Positions 51,201 to 60,319 are shown, counted from the first letter of the stretch. The stretch is DNA of 64,000 nucleotides from Mycobacterium paraterrae (GCF_022430545.2 NZ_CP092488.2:4402001-4466000), one strand, 5' to 3'. Notes: generated by a model not told the origin, from the sequence alone. Made by a program: numbers and translations.

Positions 51201-54200
51201 GGGGAACACCACACCGGAAGCCGTCGACCCGGACAAAGCGTTCCAGGAGCTGGGCTTCGACTCGCTGACCGCGGTCGAGATGCGCAATCGGTTGAAGGCA
51301 GCGACCGGGTTGGCGCTGTCGCCGACGCTGATCTTCGACTACCCGACGCCGAGCCGGCTGGCCTCGTACTTCCGCACCGAGCTGGCCGGAGTGCCGCAGG
51401 AAGTCACGAGCGTGCCCGCGGTGCGGATCACCGGTGACGAGCAGATCGCGATCGTCGGCATGGCCTGCCGGTACCCCGGCGGTGTCAACTCGCCGGAAGA
51501 TCTGTGGGACATGGTGATCGAGGGCCGCGACGTCATCACCGAGTTCCCCGGCGACCGTGGCTGGGACTTGGCCAACCTGTACAACCCCGACCCCGACGTC
51601 GCCGAGACGTGCTACACCCGCCTCGGCGGATTCGTCGAAGACGTCGGCGACTTCGACCCGGCGTTCTTCGGGATCGGACCCTCCGAAGCGCTGGCGATGG
51701 ATCCTCAGCAGCGAATGTTCCTCGAGCTCACGTGGGAAGCGCTGGAGCGGGCCGGAATCGACCCGACCACCTTGCGGGGCAGCGCGACCGGCGTCTTCGC
51801 CGGCTTGATGACACAGGGCTACGGCATGTTCTCGGCCAAGCCCGTGGAGGGCTTCCGGTTGACCGGGCAGCTTTCCAGCGTCGCGTCGGGACGGGTGTCC
51901 TATGTGCTCGGACTGGAAGGTCCGGCCGTGTCGGTAGACACCGCATGCTCGACGTCGCTGGTGACCCTGCACATGGCGGCGCAGTCGCTGCGCTCCGGGG
52001 AGTCCGACCTCGCGCTGGCCGGCGGTGTCACGATCAACGCCACGCCCGACATTTATGTCGAATTCAGCCGCTGGCGTGGGCTTTCCGCCGACGGTCGGTG
52101 CAAGGCGTTCGCCGGTGCCGCCGACGGCACCGGCTTCTCCGAGGGCGGCGGAATGCTGGTGCTCGAGCGGCTGTCCGACGCCAGGCGTAACGGTCATCCG
52201 GTGCTCGCGCTGGTCAGCGGGTCGGCGATCAATCAGGACGGCGCGTCGAACGGGTTGACCGCGCCCAACGGTCCCTCGCAACAGCGGGTGGTGCGCTCGG
52301 CGCTCGCGAGTGCCGGACTGACCGGCGCAGACGTCGACGTGGTCGAAGGCCACGGCACCGGCACCACACTGGGCGATCCCATTGAGGCACAGGCGATTCT
52401 GGCGACATACGGCCAGGACCGGCAGAAGCCGTTGTGGTTGGGGTCGATCAAGTCCAACATGGGCCACACTCAGGCCGCCGCCGGCGTTGCGGGCGTGATG
52501 AAGATGATCCTCGCGATGCGCCACGAAGTATTACCCGCGACGCTGCACGTGGATGCTCCCAGCCCCCATGTGGATTGGACGATGGGCTCGGTGCAACTGC
52601 TCACCGAGCCACAAGCCTGGCCCGCCAATGGTCGGCCACGCCGCGCCGGTGTGTCGTCGTTCGGTATCAGCGGCACCAACGCGCACGTGATCATCGAGGC
52701 CGCCCCACCGGCCGAGCAACCCGTCGACACCGAGGTTGCACCGCCGGCGGTCATTCCATGGACAGTGACGGCGAAGTCGACCACAGCGCTTCAGATGCAG
52801 GCCGCGCGATTGGCCGAATTCATCGGAGCCCGAGACGGATTGGCCGCAACCGACGTCGGATGGTCGCTGGCGGGCCGTACCGCGTTCGGACACCGCGCCG
52901 TCGTGTTGGGCGCCGACCGCGACCAACTGCTGACCGGTCTGGCCGAATTGGCCGGCGGTGAGCCGACGTCGGTGGTCACCGGCACCGCGTTGCCCGGCAA
53001 GACCGTGTTCGTGTTTCCCGGTCAGGGCTCGCAATGGCTCGGCATGGGTATGGGTCTGCACGCGACTTACCCGGTATTCGCCGAGGCGTTCAACACGGTG
53101 GTCGCCGAGTTGGATCGCCACCTGCTTCGCCCGTTGCGCGAAGTGATGTGGGGGCATGACGAAGCTCTGGTCAACACGACGGAATTCGCCCAGCCGGCGC
53201 TGTTCGCCGTCGAAGTGGCGCTGTTCCGTCTGCTGCAGTCCTGGGGCGTAACGCCTGACTTCGTGATGGGCCACTCGGTCGGCGAGCTGACCGCAGCACA
53301 CGTCGCCGGGGCACTGTCACTGGAGAACGCCGCACTGCTGGTGGTCGCGCGCGGCCGCTTCATGCAGGCGCTGCCAGCAGGTGGCGCCATGGTCGCCGTG
53401 CAGGCAGCAGAGGACGAGGTGCGCCCGCTGCTGAGCGACGACGTCGGGATCGCGGCGGTGAACGGTCCGTCGTCGGTGGTGGTGTCGGGTGACGACAACG
53501 CCGTCACGGCGATCGCCGAGCGGCTGCGCGCCCAGGGTCGCCGTGTGCACCGTCTCGCCGTCTCGCACGCCTTCCACTCGCCGCTGATGGAGCCGATGAT
53601 TGAGGAGTTCACCTCGGCGGCAAGGGGATTGGCCGTCAATTCGCTCACCATTCCGGTGATCTCGAACGTGACCGGTGAACTCGCCGGCGACGACTTCGCA
53701 TCCGCCGGATACTGGGAACGGCACATTCGGGCCGCCGTGCGCTTTGCGGACAGCATCCGCTTCGCACATTCGGCTGGCGCGACGCATTTCGTCGAAGTCG
53801 GCCCAGGGGGTGGTCTCACCACGTCCATCGAGGATTCGTTGGCCGACGCCGAGATCGCCTCGGTTCCGTTGCTGCGCAAGGACCGTCCCGAGCCAAACAG
53901 CCTGGCGACCGGTCTGGCTCAAGCGTTCGTGTCGGGTGTCGCGGTCGACTGGCGCGCGACGCTGCCCGGCGCCGGATTCGTGGAGTTGCCGACGTACGCC
54001 TTCGAGCGACGCCGTTTCTGGCTGTCCGCCGACGGCGCGGCCGTCGACGCCGAGGGCCTCGGCCTGTCACCCGGTGAACACGCGCTGCTCGGCGCAGTGG
54101 TGGACCTACCGACCTCCGGCGGCGTCGTGCTGACCGGGCGCTTGTCGGCGCAGTCGCAGGGTTGGCTCAATGACCACGCGGTCGGCGGCGTGGTCATCTT

Positions 54201-57200
54201 CCCGGGCGCAGGTTTCGTCGAGATGGCGATCCGCGCGGGTGACGAGGTCGGCTGCTCGGTCGTCGACGAGTTGACGCTGGCGGCGCCGCTGGTGATCCCG
54301 CAAACCGGCTCGGTGGCCGTGCAGGTGGTGGTCGACGGCGCCGACGAGTCGGGTCATCGCGTGGTGTCGGTGTTTTCGCGCGCCGACGCACACTCGGGCT
54401 GGGCGTTGCACGCCGAGGGCATCGTTCGGCCGGGCGACGCGGGGTCCGGCGCCGACCTGTCTGCCTGGCCACCGCCGGGCGCGACGCCGGTCGACATCGA
54501 CGGCCTCTACGACCGGCTGGCGGCGCGCGGGTACGGATACGGCCCGGCATTTCAGGGGCTGACGGCGATGTGGCGCCGCGGTGACGAAGTGTTCGCCGAC
54601 GTGTCGCTGCCCGGCGACGCTGGGGTGTCGCCGACGGGATTCGGCGTACACCCCGCCGTGCTGGATGCCGCACTGCACGCGGTGATCGTCGCGACCCAGG
54701 CTGACCATGACGACAACGACGGTGTGTTGGTGCCCTTTTCGTGGCAGGGCGTCTCGCTGCACGCCGCGGGCGCATCGTCGGTACGGGCGCGGATCGCGCC
54801 CTCGGGTCCGTCGTCGGTGACGGTGGAACTGTCCGACGCGCTGGGGCTTCCGGTGCTGTCGGTCGCGTCGATGGTGGCGCGTCCGGTGTCGCGTCAGCAG
54901 TTGATGACCGCGGTCTCGGGCTCGGGCCCGGACCGCATCTTCGAAGTGGTCTGGTCGCCCGCAGAAGGCACCGCGTCCGGATCGTATCCCGACACCCCGT
55001 CCTACGAGGTGTTCGAATCCCAACCCGCCGACGACGACGCGCTGGGCTCTACCTACGACCGAACCCACGAGGCGCTGGCCGCACTTCAGTCGTGGCTCGC
55101 GGAGCACGACTCTGGAACGCTGGTGGTGTCGACGCGCGGTGCCGTCGGGCGGCCGGGGGAGGACGTCACCGACCTGGCCGGCGCGGCCGTGTGGGGCCTG
55201 GTGCGGTCGGCGCAGACCGAGCATCCGGGCCGTATCGTGCTGGCGGATTCCGATGCGCCGCTAAGCGATACGACGATCGCAGCGGTGCTGGCCGCCGGTG
55301 AACCGCAGGTCCTGGTCCGTAACGAGATGGTGTACACCGGCCGGGTGCATGGCAGCCGCGCGGTGGACGCGTTGCTGGTGCCCCCGAACGGTGACGCGTG
55401 GCGGCTGGGCATGTCGAGCAAGGGCACTTTCGAAAACCTGGTGCTCGAACCGATTCCGGACGCCGACGCGCCGTTGGACGCCGGGCACGTGCGGATTGCG
55501 GTACGCACGATGCCGGCCAACTTCCGCGACGTCATGATCGCGCTCGGGCTGTATCCCGACGAGAACGCCGTCATGGGCGTCGAGGCGTCAGGTGTGGTGG
55601 CAGAAACGGGGCCCGGTGTCAGCCGTTTCGCGGTCGGTGACCGGGTGACCGGTTTGTTCCCCGAGGGCACGGGCACATTGGCGGTCACCGACGAGCGGCT
55701 GCTGATGGACATTCCGTCGGGTTGGTCCTACACCGAGGCGGCCACCGCGCCGGTGGTCTTCGCCACCGCCTATTACGCGCTGACCGCGTTGGCCGACGTC
55801 AAGGCCGGTCAACGGATCCTGATCCACGCCGCCGCCGGTGGTGTCGGCATGGCCGCGGTCCAGTTGGCACGGCACTTCGGACTCGAAGTGTTCGCCACCG
55901 CCAGCAGGCCCAAGTGGGACACGCTGCGTGCCATGGGCTTTGACGACGACCACATCGGTGACTCTCGTTCGGTGGAGTTCGAGGAGAAGTTCCGCTCGGC
56001 AACCGGTGGTCGCGGCATGGACGTGGTGCTCGATTCGCTGGCCGGTGAATTCGTCGACGCCTCACTGCGGCTCGTCGCCCCCGGCGGCATCTTCCTGGAG
56101 ATGGGCAAGACCGACATTCGGGACGCCGGCGAGGTCGCCTCGACCTACAGCGGTGTGCGTTACCGCGCCTTCGACCTGTTCGAGGCGGGCGCCGACCACA
56201 TCGAGCGAATGCTGTCCGAGCTGACAGCATTGTTCGAAGACTCCACGCTGCGGCCGCTGCCGGTGACCACCTTCGACGTGCGGCGGGCACCCGCGGCATT
56301 GCGGTATCTGAGCCAGGCCCGCCATACCGGCAAGGTCGTGCTCACCATGCCGGACGAGTGGGCGCTGGGCACGGTGGTGATCACCGGCGGCACCGGCATG
56401 GCCGGCTCAGCGCTGGCGCGTCACGTCGTCGCCCACCACGGCGTCCGCAACCTGGTGCTGATCGGCCGCCGCGGCCCCGACGCGCCGGGCGCCGCGGAGT
56501 TGGCTGCGGACCTGACGGCCGGTGGGGCGGAGGTGTCGATCGTCGCCTGCGACACCGCCGACCGCGCGGCGCTGGCCAAGGTGCTGGCCGATATCCCGGT
56601 CCAGCATCCGCTGTCGGCAGTCATCCACACCGCCGGTGTGCTCGACGACGCGGTGGTGACGTCGCTGACGCCGGAAAGGGTGGACGCCGTGCTGCGGGCC
56701 AAGGTCGACACGGCGTGGAATCTGCATGAGCTGACCAAGGATTCGAACTTGTCGGCGTTCGTGATGTTCTCGTCGATGGCCGGCCTGGTCGGATCCTCGG
56801 GCCAGGCCAACTACGCCGCCGCCAACAGCTTCCTCGACGGTCTGGCGGTCTACCGCCGCACCCGCGGCCTGCCGGCCATCTCACTCGGCTGGGGGTTGTG
56901 GGACCAGACCAGCAGCATGACCGGCGAGCTGGGTGCGGTCGACTTCGCCCGCTTCGCCCGCGACGGCATTGTGGCGATGACGTCCACACAGGCGCTGCAA
57001 CTGCTCGACACCGCCATGGTGATCGACGAACCGTTCCTGCTGCCGGCGCACATCGACACCGCGGCCCTGCGAACCAAATTCGACGGCGGCACGTTGCCAC
57101 CGATGTTCGTCGACCTGATCAACGCGCCGGCCCGCCGCCAAGTCGACGACTCGCTGGCCGCGGCCAAATCGAAGTCCGCTCTGCTGCAACGGCTCGACGG

Positions 57201-57684
57201 CCTGCCGGAGGACGAGCAGCAGGCGGTGTTGCTCGACCTGGTGCGCTCGCATATCGCCACAGTGCTTGGCAACAGCAGCCCGGAGTCGATCGACCCGGAC
57301 AAGGCGTTCCAGGAGCTGGGCTTCGACTCGCTGACCGCCGTGGAGATGCGTAACCGCCTCAAGGCCGCGACCGGGCTTCCGCTGTCGCCGACGCTGATCT
57401 TCGACTACCCGAACTCCGCGGCGCTGGCTGGCTATTTCCGCCAGGAGCTGGTCGGCGCCTCGGCCGACGAGGCGCCCAAAGCCGCGCCCGGTGAAGCGGA
57501 GATTCAGCGCGTGCTGGCATCCATCCCGGTCAAGCGGCTGCGCCAGGCCGGTGTGCTGGATCTGCTGCTCGGGCTGGCCAACGAGACCAACGGCGCCGAC
57601 GCAGAACAGGACAAGGAAAAAGATCTCGCCACAATGGATCTCGACGACCTGGTCAATGCCGCGTTCCTGGACGACGACGACTAG
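45262..57684 (+). CDS. pks12: bimodular type I polyketide synthase Pks12
   Basis: Mycoketide synthase, 4140 aa (4151 recalled for M. tuberculosis), which builds the methyl-branched chain of mannosyl-beta-1-phosphomycoketide. An N-terminal helix (1-33) precedes module 1: KS C203/H338/H377, AT S649, DH H954/D1116, ER NADPH site near 1498, KR Y1831, ACP S2001. Module 2: KS C2229/H2364/H2402, AT S2672, DH H2972/D3135, ER near 3522, KR Y3851, ACP S4023. AT1 has GHSQG and YASHS (749-753), typical of methylmalonyl-CoA. AT2 has GHSVG and HAFHS (2769-2773), typical of malonyl-CoA. Both KR domains carry LDD (B type). The acidic C-terminal helices (ending LVNAAFLDDDD) are likely to dock with the N-terminal coil for repeated use of the modules. 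No thioesterase is present. Confidence 0.97.
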   Translation: MADQLQHATEALRKALVQVERLKSKNRALLERSGEPIAIVGMSCRFPGGVDSPDSLWDMVADERDVMSEFPTDRGWDLAGLFDDDPDAPHKCYARSGGFVDDVAGFDAGFFGVAPSEALATDPQHRMLLELSWEALERAGIDPTSLRGSATGVFAGIIVQGYGMLAEEIEGYRLTGMTSSVATGRVAYVLGLEGPAVSVDTACSSSLVALHMAVQSLRSGECDLALAGGATVNATPTVFVEFSRHRGLAPDGRCKPFSGAADGVGWSEGGGMLVVERLSDAQRLGHRVLAVVRGTAVNQDGASNGLTAPNGPSQQRVVRTALANAGLSAGDVDVVEGHGTGTTLGDPIEAQALLATYGQDRTGAPLWLGSIKSNMGHTQAAAGVAGVIKMVQAMRHERLPATLHVDVPSPHVDWTAGAVSLLTEAQSWVPNGHARRAAVSSFGISGTNAHVIIEESPSVETVESAAPQPSVVPWVVSAKTATALQAQALRLAEFLDGRADVNAADVGWSLAGRTTFEHRAVVLGNDRGQLLSGLRDVAQGLPGASVVSGHAVPAGKTAFVFPGQGSQWIGMGVELLDTAPVFAEQMNACAEAFAEIVDWSLIDVLRGAPGAPGLDRVDVVQPALFAVMVSLAELWRSIGVRPDAVIGHSQGEIAAAYVAGALSLRDAARVVTLRSKLLLALSGRGGMASLACGPDHARELLAPYGDRVSIAAVNGRSAVVLSGAEAALDEIVARCTEQDIRARRIEVDYASHSIAVDEIRDQLAEALAGIEPRSARIAFFSTVTGEAQDTAGLDADYWFRNVRQTVEFDQAVRTAAANGYRTFIESSPHPALIAGIEDTAAEGGAEAVVVPTVGREDGGLQRFLSSAALAFVSGVKVDWRAALPSAHFVELPTYAFERRRFWLSGDGAAVDAAGLGLGAGEHALLGAVVELPDSGGVVLTGRLSPAIQGWLSDHAVDGIAVFPGAGFVELAIRAGDEVGCPVVEELTLQAPLLLPASGSVSVQVVIGAAEESGQRTVSVFSRETTDSGWNCHATGTLSSAAVQPVADLSVWPPQGATPVDVTGGYQRLAERGYQYGPAFQALTALWRRGDEFFAEVTLPQSAGGVSGFGVHPVLLDAALHAAAITHDGPGLALPFAWQGVALHAAGASAVRARIAPSGPSAMSVELADGLGLPVLTVNSMIARPITRQQLMAAMSAGGGGDQLFELAWSPVPSTSPAVSTGTPSYEVFESVPAVTDPVTASHQRVHEALTKLQSWLADHESGVLIVSTRGAVGRSGEDVTDLAGAAVWGLVRSAQTEHPGRIVLVDADAALSDSGIAAVLAVGEPQVLVRGDTVYTARVRASRAADNLLVPPADGPWRLGLSSAGTFENLRLEPVPNAGAPLEPGQVRVALRSISTNFRDIMITLGMFTHDALIGGEGAGVVVEVGPDVTEFAVGDDVYGFFPDGSGTLVAGDTRLLLPMPADWSYAEAAAISAVFTTAYYAFVHLADVQPGQRLLLHAGTGGVGMAAAQLARHFGLEVFATASRPKWDTLRAMGFDDDHIGDSRTLDFEEKFRAIVGDRGFDVVLDSLAGEFVDASLRLVKPGGVFLEMGKTDIRDPGKIAEEYPGVRYRAFDLFEPGRNRMHQYMLELAGLFDAGVLRPLPVTTFDIRRAPAALRYLSQARHTGKVVLTVPATSGGSLGPGTVLITGGTGMAGSALARHLVTNHGVRQLLLLGRRGPDAPGAAELTAELTAAGADVSVVACDAADRAALAKVIADIPVQHPLSAVIHAAGVLDDTVLTSLTPDRVDAVLRAKVDAAWNLHELSQDSNIAAFVLFSSMAGVVGSSGQANYAAANTFLDGLAAHRRAHGLPAISLGWGLWDQASEMTGGLDDAGRARLARTGVKALSSADALQLFDTALVVDEPFLLPANIDAAALRANAAVVPPMFSDLINAPSRRRVDDSLAASKSKSALAQRIHGLSEDEQHAVLLDLVRSHIATVLGNTTPEAVDPDKAFQELGFDSLTAVEMRNRLKAATGLALSPTLIFDYPTPSRLASYFRTELAGVPQEVTSVPAVRITGDEQIAIVGMACRYPGGVNSPEDLWDMVIEGRDVITEFPGDRGWDLANLYNPDPDVAETCYTRLGGFVEDVGDFDPAFFGIGPSEALAMDPQQRMFLELTWEALERAGIDPTTLRGSATGVFAGLMTQGYGMFSAKPVEGFRLTGQLSSVASGRVSYVLGLEGPAVSVDTACSTSLVTLHMAAQSLRSGESDLALAGGVTINATPDIYVEFSRWRGLSADGRCKAFAGAADGTGFSEGGGMLVLERLSDARRNGHPVLALVSGSAINQDGASNGLTAPNGPSQQRVVRSALASAGLTGADVDVVEGHGTGTTLGDPIEAQAILATYGQDRQKPLWLGSIKSNMGHTQAAAGVAGVMKMILAMRHEVLPATLHVDAPSPHVDWTMGSVQLLTEPQAWPANGRPRRAGVSSFGISGTNAHVIIEAAPPAEQPVDTEVAPPAVIPWTVTAKSTTALQMQAARLAEFIGARDGLAATDVGWSLAGRTAFGHRAVVLGADRDQLLTGLAELAGGEPTSVVTGTALPGKTVFVFPGQGSQWLGMGMGLHATYPVFAEAFNTVVAELDRHLLRPLREVMWGHDEALVNTTEFAQPALFAVEVALFRLLQSWGVTPDFVMGHSVGELTAAHVAGALSLENAALLVVARGRFMQALPAGGAMVAVQAAEDEVRPLLSDDVGIAAVNGPSSVVVSGDDNAVTAIAERLRAQGRRVHRLAVSHAFHSPLMEPMIEEFTSAARGLAVNSLTIPVISNVTGELAGDDFASAGYWERHIRAAVRFADSIRFAHSAGATHFVEVGPGGGLTTSIEDSLADAEIASVPLLRKDRPEPNSLATGLAQAFVSGVAVDWRATLPGAGFVELPTYAFERRRFWLSADGAAVDAEGLGLSPGEHALLGAVVDLPTSGGVVLTGRLSAQSQGWLNDHAVGGVVIFPGAGFVEMAIRAGDEVGCSVVDELTLAAPLVIPQTGSVAVQVVVDGADESGHRVVSVFSRADAHSGWALHAEGIVRPGDAGSGADLSAWPPPGATPVDIDGLYDRLAARGYGYGPAFQGLTAMWRRGDEVFADVSLPGDAGVSPTGFGVHPAVLDAALHAVIVATQADHDDNDGVLVPFSWQGVSLHAAGASSVRARIAPSGPSSVTVELSDALGLPVLSVASMVARPVSRQQLMTAVSGSGPDRIFEVVWSPAEGTASGSYPDTPSYEVFESQPADDDALGSTYDRTHEALAALQSWLAEHDSGTLVVSTRGAVGRPGEDVTDLAGAAVWGLVRSAQTEHPGRIVLADSDAPLSDTTIAAVLAAGEPQVLVRNEMVYTGRVHGSRAVDALLVPPNGDAWRLGMSSKGTFENLVLEPIPDADAPLDAGHVRIAVRTMPANFRDVMIALGLYPDENAVMGVEASGVVAETGPGVSRFAVGDRVTGLFPEGTGTLAVTDERLLMDIPSGWSYTEAATAPVVFATAYYALTALADVKAGQRILIHAAAGGVGMAAVQLARHFGLEVFATASRPKWDTLRAMGFDDDHIGDSRSVEFEEKFRSATGGRGMDVVLDSLAGEFVDASLRLVAPGGIFLEMGKTDIRDAGEVASTYSGVRYRAFDLFEAGADHIERMLSELTALFEDSTLRPLPVTTFDVRRAPAALRYLSQARHTGKVVLTMPDEWALGTVVITGGTGMAGSALARHVVAHHGVRNLVLIGRRGPDAPGAAELAADLTAGGAEVSIVACDTADRAALAKVLADIPVQHPLSAVIHTAGVLDDAVVTSLTPERVDAVLRAKVDTAWNLHELTKDSNLSAFVMFSSMAGLVGSSGQANYAAANSFLDGLAVYRRTRGLPAISLGWGLWDQTSSMTGELGAVDFARFARDGIVAMTSTQALQLLDTAMVIDEPFLLPAHIDTAALRTKFDGGTLPPMFVDLINAPARRQVDDSLAAAKSKSALLQRLDGLPEDEQQAVLLDLVRSHIATVLGNSSPESIDPDKAFQELGFDSLTAVEMRNRLKAATGLPLSPTLIFDYPNSAALAGYFRQELVGASADEAPKAAPGEAEIQRVLASIPVKRLRQAGVLDLLLGLANETNGADAEQDKEKDLATMDLDDLVNAAFLDDDD

Positions 57685-57687
57685 CCG

Positions 57688-60303
57688 ATGAGAATCGCCG
57701 TCACCGGGGCCAGCGGATTCGTCGGCCGCGGCGTCGTCCTGCGGCTGCTCAGCGCCGGGCACGACGTCGTCGGCCTATCGCGGCACAAGCCCGAAAGCTG
57801 GCCCAGCCAGGCGGGATTCGTTCACGGCGACATCCGCGACGCCGCCGCCGTGCACCGAGCGGTGGCCGGCGCCGAGGTGGTCGTGCATTGCGCGTGGGTC
57901 GCCAACCCCGCCACGGTTCACGCTGGCGACCACGAGGTCAACATCGGCGGCACCAGCAATGTGCTCGACGCGGTGGCCCGCTGCGGAAGCCGCCGGCTCG
58001 TCTTCGCCTCGTCGGCCCACGTCTACGGTCCGGGGCCGGCCCGTTCTGAAGATGCACCGCTGCAACCGGAGTCGAGGTTTGGCCGCGAGAAGGCACGCGC
58101 CGAAGAACTGATTGCGGCGTCCGGCGCGCAATGGGTGGCGATCCGCACCGCGCCGATCGTCGGCCGCGGTATCGACAACTGGGTGCGACGGACCCTGGCG
58201 TCGGCGTTGTTCCCCGACGACGCAAGCCGCGTTCTGCAGGTCGTGCACAGCGACGACGCGCATCGCGTCTTCGTCCATGCCGCCGTCGCCCCGGACGTCG
58301 ACAGCGGGCCGGTCAACCTCGCCGCTCCCGGCGAACTCACCCTGCGCCAGATCGCCCGCGCATTCGGCCGTCCGCTGGCGCCTCGACTCCTTCGCGTGCT
58401 GAGCCCGGCAGCCGAGCTCGATCTCCTGCTCGGCACCCCTTCGGTGGACACCGCGATGCTGGACCAGCACTGGAATTACACTCCCGCCTGGACCGGGCAC
58501 GACTGCCTCCACGACGCCGCCCTGGCAGTGCGGGGCCGGGTGAGCGTCGGACCATGGACGACCTCATTGCCATGGCGCTTGACCCACGTTCAGGACATTC
58601 CAGCCATCGACATCCCGGCCGCCGATGGGTCACCGACCGAACTGGCCGGCCCCCCGGGCGACAACGGTGAGTTCGACACTCCGATCGACCCGCGATTCCC
58701 GACCTATCTGGCCACCAATTTGTCCGAGGCGCTGCCCGGACCGTTCTCACCGGCATCGGCGTCGGCCACGGTCAAAGGGCTACGCGCATCCGGCGCGATC
58801 ATCGCCGAACGACTGCGGCCCGGCGGATTGATTCAACGCGAAATGGCAACCCGCACGGTGGGTGTCTTCGCCCACCGGCTCTACGGCGCGATCACCACCG
58901 CGCACTACATGGCCGAGGTGGTGCCCTTCGTCAAACCGGAGATGGTCGTCCGGCAAAGCCAGTTCTTCGGCCCGAGCGTGGCCTCGATACCCATTCACGG
59001 TGAACGACAGCTACCGCCCGAATCACGCCGCGCCTCCGGGCCGTTGCGCACCATCCGCAATCTGGGTGTCTTCGGGGTCAACCTAGCCGGGCTGATCGTC
59101 GGCGCGAACCGTGACACCGCCGACTACACGCGCGACGTCGAATGGTTGGAAGAGGTTGTCACCGGCGATCTTTCACAGCTCTCCGATGCGCGGCTGCAGA
59201 GCCTGATCTTGCTCGCCCGCGACCAGGTGATCGACGGTTGGGTGCTCGCGTCGGGCTCGTTCATGGCCTTTGCGGCACTCAGCGTGATCCTGCGCGGCCT
59301 GTGCGGACGCGACATGGTGTTGCCGGTCGGCCGGGAGCTTGCCAGCGCGGGCCTGCTGAGTGCGGTATATCGACTGGCCGACACCGCGCGTCGCGACCCC
59401 GCCGTCACTCGAATTCTCTCCGGCCCAGGCGATCACCTTGAGCAACTGTCGGCGCAGGCCCCACAGTTTCACCGCGCTCTGCTCGCCGCGGTGGCCGCGT
59501 TCGGACACCGGGGCCCCGCCGAGCTGGAGATGCGGTCCTCGAGCTACGCCGACGACCCAGGGCTGTTGCTCCGCATGGTTGCCAAAGCGCTTGACACGCC
59601 TCGTCGTTCCGAGCCCCGCCAGCCGTCGGTTCCGCTGCGCGCCCGACCGGTGGCGTCGCTCACGGCCCACCAGGTTCGCGACCGCGAAATCCGCCGCGAC
59701 CGGGTGGTGCGCGCGAACTGGTTGCTGCGCAACCTGCTTCGCGAACTGGGTCGCAGGCTGGTGGCATCGAAAGTACTCGATGCCGAGGATGACGTGTTCT
59801 ATCTCTTGGTCGACGAACTCGACGCCCTGCCCGACGATCCCGCTGCCTTGGTGGCGCGGCGCCGGGCCGAGCAGCGCCGGTTGGCGGCGGTCAATCCGCC
59901 GGCGGTGTTCAGTGGCGATTGGCAACCCACAGCCGTCGAGTCAGCCGTTCTCGCCGCCGGCCAGGTACTTCAGGGCGCCGGCGTCAGCGGTGGCCGGGCG
60001 CGCGGACGCGTCCGTATCGTCAGGCCGGATACCATCGACGACCTCGAGCCGGGAGAGATCCTCGTCGCCGAGGTCACCGACGTCGGCTACACCGCCGCGT
60101 TCTCCTATGCGAGCGCGGTCGTCACCGAGCTTGGTGGGCCGATGTCGCACGCCGCAGTCGTGGCCCGTGAATTCGGCATCCCGTGTGTGGTCGACGTGCA
60201 GCACGTGACGCGACGGTTGCCGCCGGGTGCGCTGATCGAGGTCGATGGCACAGCCGGAACGATCACGGTCGTCGAGGCCGACCTGCCGAGCGCAGCCACC
60301 TGA
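57688..60303 (+). CDS. SDR-type epimerase domain fused to PEP-synthase-like domains (Rv2047c homologue)
   Basis: An 871-aa fusion starting 3 nt after pks12. Residues 1-300 form an extended SDR domain with GASGFVG (7-13), but the YxxxK catalytic pair is F131-G-R-E-K135, so the tyrosine is missing. Residues 340-760 resemble the middle region of PEP synthase/rifampin phosphotransferase-like enzymes (NWLLRNLLRELGRRLVASKVLDAEDDVFYLLVDEL). Residues 770-871 are the swivelling phosphohistidine domain, with H821 in ELGGPMSHAAVVAREFGIPCVVDV. The ATP-grasp domain needed to phosphorylate such a histidine is absent. The position suggests a role in mycoketide lipid assembly; the chemistry is unknown. Confidence 0.88.
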   Translation: MRIAVTGASGFVGRGVVLRLLSAGHDVVGLSRHKPESWPSQAGFVHGDIRDAAAVHRAVAGAEVVVHCAWVANPATVHAGDHEVNIGGTSNVLDAVARCGSRRLVFASSAHVYGPGPARSEDAPLQPESRFGREKARAEELIAASGAQWVAIRTAPIVGRGIDNWVRRTLASALFPDDASRVLQVVHSDDAHRVFVHAAVAPDVDSGPVNLAAPGELTLRQIARAFGRPLAPRLLRVLSPAAELDLLLGTPSVDTAMLDQHWNYTPAWTGHDCLHDAALAVRGRVSVGPWTTSLPWRLTHVQDIPAIDIPAADGSPTELAGPPGDNGEFDTPIDPRFPTYLATNLSEALPGPFSPASASATVKGLRASGAIIAERLRPGGLIQREMATRTVGVFAHRLYGAITTAHYMAEVVPFVKPEMVVRQSQFFGPSVASIPIHGERQLPPESRRASGPLRTIRNLGVFGVNLAGLIVGANRDTADYTRDVEWLEEVVTGDLSQLSDARLQSLILLARDQVIDGWVLASGSFMAFAALSVILRGLCGRDMVLPVGRELASAGLLSAVYRLADTARRDPAVTRILSGPGDHLEQLSAQAPQFHRALLAAVAAFGHRGPAELEMRSSSYADDPGLLLRMVAKALDTPRRSEPRQPSVPLRARPVASLTAHQVRDREIRRDRVVRANWLLRNLLRELGRRLVASKVLDAEDDVFYLLVDELDALPDDPAALVARRRAEQRRLAAVNPPAVFSGDWQPTAVESAVLAAGQVLQGAGVSGGRARGRVRIVRPDTIDDLEPGEILVAEVTDVGYTAAFSYASAVVTELGGPMSHAAVVAREFGIPCVVDVQHVTRRLPPGALIEVDGTAGTITVVEADLPSAAT

Positions 60304-60310
60304 CGTTCGC

Positions 60311-60316
60311 TAACGT
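60311..60316 (+). promoter_or_regulatory. possible -10 (TAACGT) of lipT
   Basis: TAACGT lies 3 nt before the first and 6 nt before the second of two consecutive ATG codons (60320, 60323). If it is used, the second ATG would be the leaderless start. Confidence 0.3.
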
Positions 60317-60319
60317 CGG

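Noticed and set aside
51400..51460. A possible gene boundary between the two Pks12 modules
   Set aside because: The frame is continuous through the ACP1-KS2 linker with no stop, so it is one bimodular protein.
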